Below are positions 58,425-64,000 of a DNA stretch of 64,000 bases, one piece after another. Position numbers and translations under genes: made by a program. How positions within the stretch are numbered: position 1 is the stretch's first letter; the number at the start of each line of letters is the position of its first letter. Origin of the DNA: Acanthosepion esculentum (Eukaryota > Mollusca > Cephalopoda > Sepiida > Sepiidae); NCBI GenBank assembly GCA_964036315.1, contig OZ038495.1, forward strand, positions 26,584,190 to 26,648,189, given 5' to 3'. Under the pieces are notes generated by a model. That model saw only the letters and a list, made by a program, of their open reading frames with translations. It was not told the DNA's origin and did no database searches.

Positions 58425-58532
58425 ATGACTGGAACAGTGGCTGGAATAACTTCATTTTTGGGAAGTATCCACATCAAAGTACCTAATGAATGGGTTGAGG
58501 CTTGTATTGATTGGCTAAAAGATGAACATCAA
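58425..58532 (+). CDS. RMI1: RMI1, first coding exon
   Basis: RecQ-mediated genome instability protein 1 is the OB-fold subunit of the BLM-TOP3A-RMI complex, which dissolves double Holliday junctions in the nucleus. The exon encodes 36 residues, with the family's start region IHIKVPNEWVEACIDWLKDE (human has HVKVPPMWLEACINWIQEE). An in-frame TGA at 58398 makes this ATG the start. An acceptor-like TTTTCCCAATTTAG ends at 58394, so a noncoding 5' exon probably lies upstream. The donor is CAA|GTAAGT. The intron of 4.4 kb to 62965 contains duplications and a minisatellite. Confidence 0.92.
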
Positions 58533-60270
58533 GTAAGTTGAGATTAAAAACATTTTAAGATGCATTGATGAATTATTACCTAATTTTATATTCAGAGTAT
58601 GCATTTTTTTTAAAGAACCTTTTCATTTATACAACTTTCATGTGTCTTTCAAAAGTAAATTTCAAAAAGTATAAAGATGAATTATAGTAAAGCGAGTAAA
58701 GTTCAGTGGCTATATGTTAGGTACCTCCATGTTCGAAATATTGGTTAAAAATCTAGTTTTTTTTTTGTCAGCTGTGGACCAATGATTACTGTGGCTATAC
58801 ATTAGGTACCTCCACTTATTCACTAAAAAAGAGCATACCATGATGACAAAAAAACAAACTTGATAAAAACAGTTTTATTGCCAAAATGTTTGTTATTATT
58901 AAGAGGAAAGACCAAAGTATTTTTTTATTAAATTTTTTATTCCTTTCTAGCATGTTTGAAATATTGGTTAAAAATCTTGTTTTTTTTTTGTCAGCTGTGG
59001 GCCAAAGATTACTGTGGGTATTTTAGTGCCTTTTTCTGGTAAAAACATATTAATTTGGAAATTCTTGCAAAAATCAAATGATTGTTGGATTTTAATGAAG
59101 ATTCCAGGATTTATTCACAAATGAATTAAATTATTTTTTATATTTTTTTTTTTTTTTTTTGAGAAAACTTTGGTAAAAATATTTTTTTTACATCTCTTAC
59201 CTCAACTTCAAGAAAATTAAAATTTCAGCCTCTTCATATAAGTTAAAATTAGGACCCCTTGCTGAATTTAAATTAATTATTTTTCTGTCTAACAGCAACA
59301 CCATTTCCAAAAAATCTGCTCCAAATCATATAATAAAAAATGAAAAAAACTATGACATTATTTAATTAGGAAAGTTTTTAATTGCTTTTATAAATAAGAT
59401 ATATTAAGAACATTATTGTCTGAAGAAAAACATTTTTTTGATGAATAATGAGTTTTTAAAAGAATGGTTTTCATTTTTTAAAAATTTTAATTACAAAAAT
59501 TTATTAAGTTTTAAATCTTTTAAAATTCTTGATTAAATTCAGCCATTTAGATTATATTAGACTACATTTACTAATCATAAAGTATGGATGACCATTATCA
59601 AAAAATAAGAGTGATGACTATAGGAAATTTAAAGTCAACATTTCTAAAATTCGATTACAGAATATTTTTCTAAATTTTTAAGGTTACTGAGTACTTGAAA
59701 ATTATAAAAAAGATGCTCTTGTCATTTTCTTAAATTATGTTTTACAGATAAAGTCTCCATAGAACAACAATAAATCTGTCTTCACCTTGTCATCACTTGT
59801 CAAACACATAAACATGCCTACTGTTGGTTAAAAAAAAAGCTATTATTTGGTTTAAAATGCATTTATGTGTTATTTTAAACTGAAAGTAAATAAGATTTGT
59901 TTAAAATCAGATTAATTACACTTTAAATCAGCTAATATTCCTCAAATCAAATTTCAGAAAAGTATATTTTATTTTTGAAAGATGACTAAAAAAGGCTGCT
60001 AATTGGCTATTTAAGTGAAAAAAGAAAATGAAAATCAATTCCTATCAATATAATTTCTGTTTGAAATGCACTAGAGACCCTGGATAGGATGTTTTTGGTG
60101 CAACTAAGTTTGTCTTTTATTATGATCCTGTCTGATTAGCACTGACAGCAACAAATAACAATTGCACTAATAGTACTTGCTTGATAATACTTGCTCGAAA
60201 AGTAACTGCCGAATAGTAATCTGTATAGTGATCAGTATAGTGAATAGTATAGAGATAGAGTAGAAAGAGT

Positions 60271-60956
60271 GATCCGTATCGTAATAGAGGATAGAATAGA
60301 AATGTTGATCCGTATATTAATAGAGGATAGAATAGAAATGGTGATCCGTATCGTAATAGAGGATAAAATAGAAATGGTGATCCGAATAGTAATAGAGGAT
60401 AAAATAGAAATGGTGATCCGAATAGTAATAGAGGATAGAATAGAAATGTTGATCCGTATATTAATAGAGGATAGAATAGAAATTGTGATCCGTATAGTAA
60501 TAGAGGATAGAATAGAAATGTTGATCCGTATATTAATAGAGGATAGAATAGAAATGGTGATCCGTATCGTAATAGAGGATAAAATAGAAATGGTGATCCG
60601 AATAGTAATAGAGGATAGTATATAGAAATGGTGATCCGTATATTAATAGAGGATAGAATAGAAATGGTGATCCGTATCGTAATAGAGGATAAAATAGAAA
60701 TGGTGATCCGAATAGTAATAGAGGATAGAATAGAAATGGTGATCCGAATAGTAATAGAGGATAGAATAGAAATGTTGATCCGTATATTAATAGAGGATAG
60801 AATAGAAATGGTGATCCGTATCGTAATAGAGGATAGAATAGAAATGGTGATCCGTATATTAATAGAGGATAGAATAGAAATGGTGATCCGAATAGTAATA
60901 GAGGATAGAATAGAAATGGTGATCCGAATAGTAATAGAGGATAGAATAGAAATGGT
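60271..60956. repeat. 36-bp minisatellite, 19 units
   Basis: Unit GATCCGTATNGTAATAGAGG plus ATAGAATAGAAATGGT. GATC recurs every 36 bases from 60271, with one 2-base insertion in unit 10 (near 60620). Four variants differ at bases 7-11 (TATCG, TATAT, AATAG, TATAG), in partly repeated order. Because 36 is a multiple of three, a plus-strand frame stays open across it; I regard that as non-coding. Confidence 0.97.
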
Positions 60957-61111
60957 GATCAGTTAGATGGCATGTTAATTCCCATATATACAATTCCTTT
61001 GCCATCACATGATCTACTTATTCAAAATGGGATTGCCTGTGTTTGTTCTCTAGAGATCTGTGTTCAAACTCCAGTGTCGGGAATGACACTTTATTCCTAT
61101 ATAACAATACA
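60957..61111 (+). repeat. Local duplication, copy 1
   Basis: TAATTCCCATATATACAATT, ACATGATCTAC and CAAAATGGGATTGCCTGTGT are shared in order with 61595-61745. It directly abuts the minisatellite. Confidence 0.9.
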
Positions 61112-61238
61112 ACAGTATCAAAATCTGCTACTCAGAGTTTCATACAATAACAATCATCAGATGAATAAAATGCCTTATCTGCTTAATGGTTGTTATTGTG
61201 ACTCTGAGTAGTGAATTTGGATATTATTATATTAATAC

Positions 61239-61244
61239 TATATA

Positions 61245-61301
<57 letters not shown>
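61239..61301. repeat. (TA)n microsatellite
   Basis: About 60 bases of TA with one TG interruption. Confidence 0.95.
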
Positions 61302-61305
<4 letters not shown>

Positions 61306-61580
61306 TTCTTTTAATTTTTTTTTACAGCAAGGTTCACCTAGGGGCCACTTGAGGGAGAGGGTTATGTTTGGAGGTCATTTGTGTGTGTGTAGGATGCATA
61401 AGGCCAAGTTTCTTGTGGGGTATCCAAGCCCATAGGCTCGGCTAAAATTCCCTATAGGCCCAGTAAAAAACTGAGTTAGGTAGCTGTCTACCATCCCAGA
61501 CAAGACTCTGCTCTTTGGCACAGCCTCACCTGGGTTCCTCTCTGCTCGGAGGCAGGGAGGTTGACAAGCACACTTCCAAA

Positions 61581-61745
61581 GTAATCCGGATAGTGATCAC
61601 TTAGATGCCACGCTAATTCCCATATATACATTTCCTTTACCATCACATGATCTACATATTCAAAATGGGATTGCCTGTGTTTGTTCTCTGGTGATTTGTG
61701 TTCAAACTCCATTGTCGGCAGCAACACTTTATTCCTATACAACAA
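61581..61745 (+). repeat. Local duplication, copy 2, with one minisatellite-like unit
   Basis: It matches 60957-61111 at about 88%. It is preceded by GTAATCCGGATAGTGATCAC, which resembles a single unexpanded unit of the 36-bp minisatellite next to copy 1. Confidence 0.85.
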
Positions 61746-62061
61746 AATGTTTTTCAAATTCATAATAAATCAGATAAGTGGGAAATATTTTATCATTTTC
61801 CTAGCACTGACCAGGCACTATATATATGTCTGGGACTTCATTTTATGGGAAGTAATTTTAATGTTCCTAGGCAACAACTTAGCTGAGTGGTCCAGGGTAG
61901 TGTTTAAGTCTTTGCCTTCCAAATTCTCATTCAGAAAAGTGATTTTAGTCCATTAGGAAAATAAGATGAATGAACTCTTCTGTAAGGTTTTTCTATTGTT
62001 AAGTGAAAACTTTGTGTCTGGTGGTGTAGTTAATTACTTGAATGAGGCATGAACCATCTGA

Positions 62062-62316
62062 TCAGAAATCAGGGGCTTCAAAGTGAAAGGTTGTGAAATT
62101 CTTATATTTGACTGGATTTTTGTCAAAAGGGGTGAGAGCTGAAGAATTATCACAGGAAATGTTGTCCTTGTAGCTGACCTGTTGTGAGTTGCTGCCACAA
62201 AGAAGTGTCAGAGTTGCTATCATGGTCCTATGAGAAGCAACTAGATTCAGCAAATTAACAAGTGGCTGCCACTCATCTCCTCTGAATTTGTTAATGAAGT
62301 AATCTAGCTCGAAGAA
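62062..62316 (-). pseudogene. Coding-like remnant, unrecognised
   Basis: The minus-strand frame runs open from 62316 to a stop at 62062 with protein-like composition (ELDYFINKFRGDEWQPLVNL, ASHRTMIATLTLLCGSNSQQ). The same frame continues upstream with stops (KLQEKKK, QLFLADNIN). It is probably a decayed retroelement or processed copy. No family recognised. Confidence 0.35.
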
Positions 62317-62965
62317 CTAGTTAATGTTATCAGCTAAAAACAACTGTTTTCACTTTTTCTTTTCCTGCAACTTCTACAATATAGCCTTCATTGTCTTGGT
62401 GGCACAGCTCAGTTTGCTTTGACCAAAAGCAATGAGTTATCACCTTTTTCTTTCAAAAATCAGACACAACATGGCGGAAGACTAGTAAGTTGGAGACACC
62501 CAACCACAAGGCACTCAGTGTTATATAATAATTCTTGAGATAAAAGTTGATGATCCCAGATCTAAGATCTTGATGTATAGACAATAGCAGAAGAATATTA
62601 AAGTAAATATCATTCTTACCATAATAAAAAAAAAACAGTAATGTGTGATCTTGATTTTTTATCAGCTAATTGATTTATTTTCCTTAATTTGTAAGGCATT
62701 CCAATCAGGATGAAGAACCTGAAAAAATAGTCTTACAAGTTAAGCGCATAAAAATTTTAAATTTAAGGTTCTGTAGGACGCCATGCTACAAAAAATGAAG
62801 TCCTATAAAACGACTGTGTAATGTCTTGTTGAGAAGCAACTCAAGAAGCAACACAGAAACAGAATAAACCATTATGTTAAATGCAAAGTACTACAAATTA
62901 TTTTCTTGATTATTCTAATTTTTAAAACTCTGTCATTATGCTGTTTCTTTGTTTTCTTTATACAG

Positions 62966-63118
62966 AATTCTGGAGATCATCTCAGTTTGGATAAAATGAA
63001 AAAACTTGTCTATGAGCAATGGCTGGTAGCTGATTTAACTGAATTAGGAATGCATTATTTTCCTGCTGAAGTGGCAACTGCTGAAAAATATACTCTTTCT
63101 GGCCATTACTGTTTGCAG
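62966..63118 (+). CDS. RMI1: RMI1, second coding exon
   Basis: Acceptor TTTCTTTATACAG and donor CAG|GTAATAATT. It encodes 51 residues in phase with exon 1: NSGDHLSLDKMKKLVYEQWL, VADLTELGMHYFPAEV and a final LSGHYCLQ. It matches the human order MNKQVFEQWLLTDLRDL...LNGFYALQ, which leads into the OB fold. The third exon (the INSLVDVSQ-like region) is not found before 64000, so the gene continues off the right edge. Confidence 0.93.
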
Positions 63119-63763
63119 GTAATAATTAATTTATTATTTTAGATATAGATTTTTACATGTTCTAGAATATTTCAGAACAGATAAAATACTCTTAAATAAA
63201 AGAATATTTGCAAAAGAAAAATAGCACAATTTCATCTTTAAAATATTTCTGTTTGGCTGTAACATTTATTTTTATATATAAATTGATGAATTTCAAAAAT
63301 GTAATTAAGCAACTCATGTTACTGAGATGCATCTTTGTTTTGATTCCATTTTGACTATTAGTTTGTTGTCTATATTCTGTGATATAATGGATTCTATTGA
63401 ATTTAAAGTTTTATACACACACACATATGTATTGGGGAAATTGTATGATAAAGTGGAAAAAGTTTACTTGTGCTGCATTTTGTTCTTCAGGATTTTATTG
63501 AACTAAATTTGTTATGCTGGTATGATTACACATGTACACAAACAAGGTGTGCTGGGGATTTTAGAATTTTTTTTTTTTATATATTGACCCGAATTCATTT
63601 AGAGCCTTTTTTTTTTCTTTCCGTCACTTTTGTTAGTAGGTATCTCACATTGTGATATTAGATCTGCCAGGAATGGTGAAATGTTGTAAGAGCCAGGGCA
63701 CAAATTTACTATATATTTACTATATATATATATATATATATATGTGTGTAATTTGGCAGCAAC

Positions 63764-63901
63764 TTTTCTTTTAAACATGTTGTGTTGAATGTTAAAGACA
63801 ACATAGTCCTGCATATTTTCTTTTGAATATGAGAAAATTCAAAAGAAAATATGCAGGACTATGTTGTCTTTAACATTCAACACAACATGTTTAAAAGAAA
63901 A
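63764..63901. repeat. Perfect 65-bp inverted repeat
   Basis: TTTTCTTTTAAACATGTTGT at 63764 begins an arm that is exactly complementary to 63837-63901 with an 8-base loop (63829-63836). It lies in RMI1 intron 2, between a TA tract (63716-63742) and a GT tract (63906-63932). Confidence 0.97.
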
Positions 63902-63905
63902 TATA

Positions 63906-63932
<27 letters not shown>
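63906..63932. repeat. (GT)n microsatellite
   Basis: GT repeat just after the inverted repeat. Confidence 0.9.
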
Positions 63933-63937
<5 letters not shown>

Positions 63938-64000
63938 TATAAACATGTTTGGTTGAATAATAATAAACATTGAATAAGGTTTGAAAGAATTATTGCTGCT

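Larger units (their letters stand above)
58533..62965. other. RMI1 intron 1
   Basis: It contains a local duplication (58728-58794 and 58951-59018, sharing GAAATATTGGTTAAAAATCT and GTCAGCTGTGG), the 36-bp minisatellite, a flanking duplication, a TA tract, a GC-rich unassigned block (61325-61570) and a coding-like remnant at 62062-62316. The rest is AT-rich. Confidence 0.8.

Noticed and set aside
60269..60966. Repeat protein of MVIRIVIEDRIE units
   Set aside because: Artefact of a 36-bp minisatellite (multiple of three) within RMI1 intron 1; interrupted by a 2-base insertion.
63470..63655. Third RMI1 exon
   Set aside because: An acceptor-like TTCTTCAG precedes an open frame, but the translation (DFIELNLLCWYDYTC) does not match the expected OB-fold region.
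1..64000. Well-known octopus OK/OR-type tRNA-Lys SINE consensus, looked for as a taxon marker
   Set aside because: I did not see a clear copy, so I do not assign the species from it.

Overview
The window reads as a piece of an AT-rich, repeat-dense invertebrate animal genome. The genes have long introns with GT-AG splice sites. The non-genic DNA is full of (TA)n, (CA)n/(GT)n, LINE, tRNA-derived and Tc1/mariner sequence. The microsatellite style (CA or GT runs abutting TA runs) and the repeat mix fit a mollusc, perhaps a cephalopod, but that is inference and nothing here proves the taxon. No prokaryotic, organellar or CRISPR feature is visible.

Two genes are recognised with confidence. Translation initiation factor eIF1A lies on the minus strand in six coding exons (31025 down to 15452) that splice to 143 residues, essentially the family length. 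RMI1, the OB-fold partner of BLM/topoisomerase III in dissolving recombination intermediates, begins on the plus strand at 58425. Two coding exons are inside the window and the rest lies beyond the right edge. Two further single-exon coding regions look real but are not recognised: a 234-residue single-pass membrane protein (4899-5603, plus) and a basic 401-residue protein (47529-48734, minus).

Layout: 1-3600 is a pile of retroelement remains (LTR-type tail, two LINE types, one tRNA-derived retroposon). 3600-5603 holds the membrane-protein gene. 5604-15451 is gene-poor AT-rich DNA with microsatellites and one palindromic element. 15452-31025 is the eIF1A gene; its introns contain a hAT-like transposase remnant split by a complete Tc1-like transposon, an antisense LINE, a foldback element and a hairpin. 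31026-47528 is intergenic with several short DNA transposons, a mariner remnant, a 5S-rRNA-like/tRNA-like composite and copies of a tRNA-derived retroposon, one flanked by an 11-bp target-site duplication. 47529-58394 holds the unknown minus-strand gene, a long foldback, a 38-bp-type minisatellite, a poly-A-tailed retroelement and a LINE fragment. 58395-64000 is the start of RMI1, whose introns contain a 19-unit 36-bp minisatellite, a local duplication and a 65-bp perfect inverted repeat.

The four genes show no evident functional link. I do not see a new multi-gene system. The most unusual material is the 5'-inverted tRNA-derived retroposon family, the nested transposons, the 5S/tRNA composite and several very clean inverted repeats.
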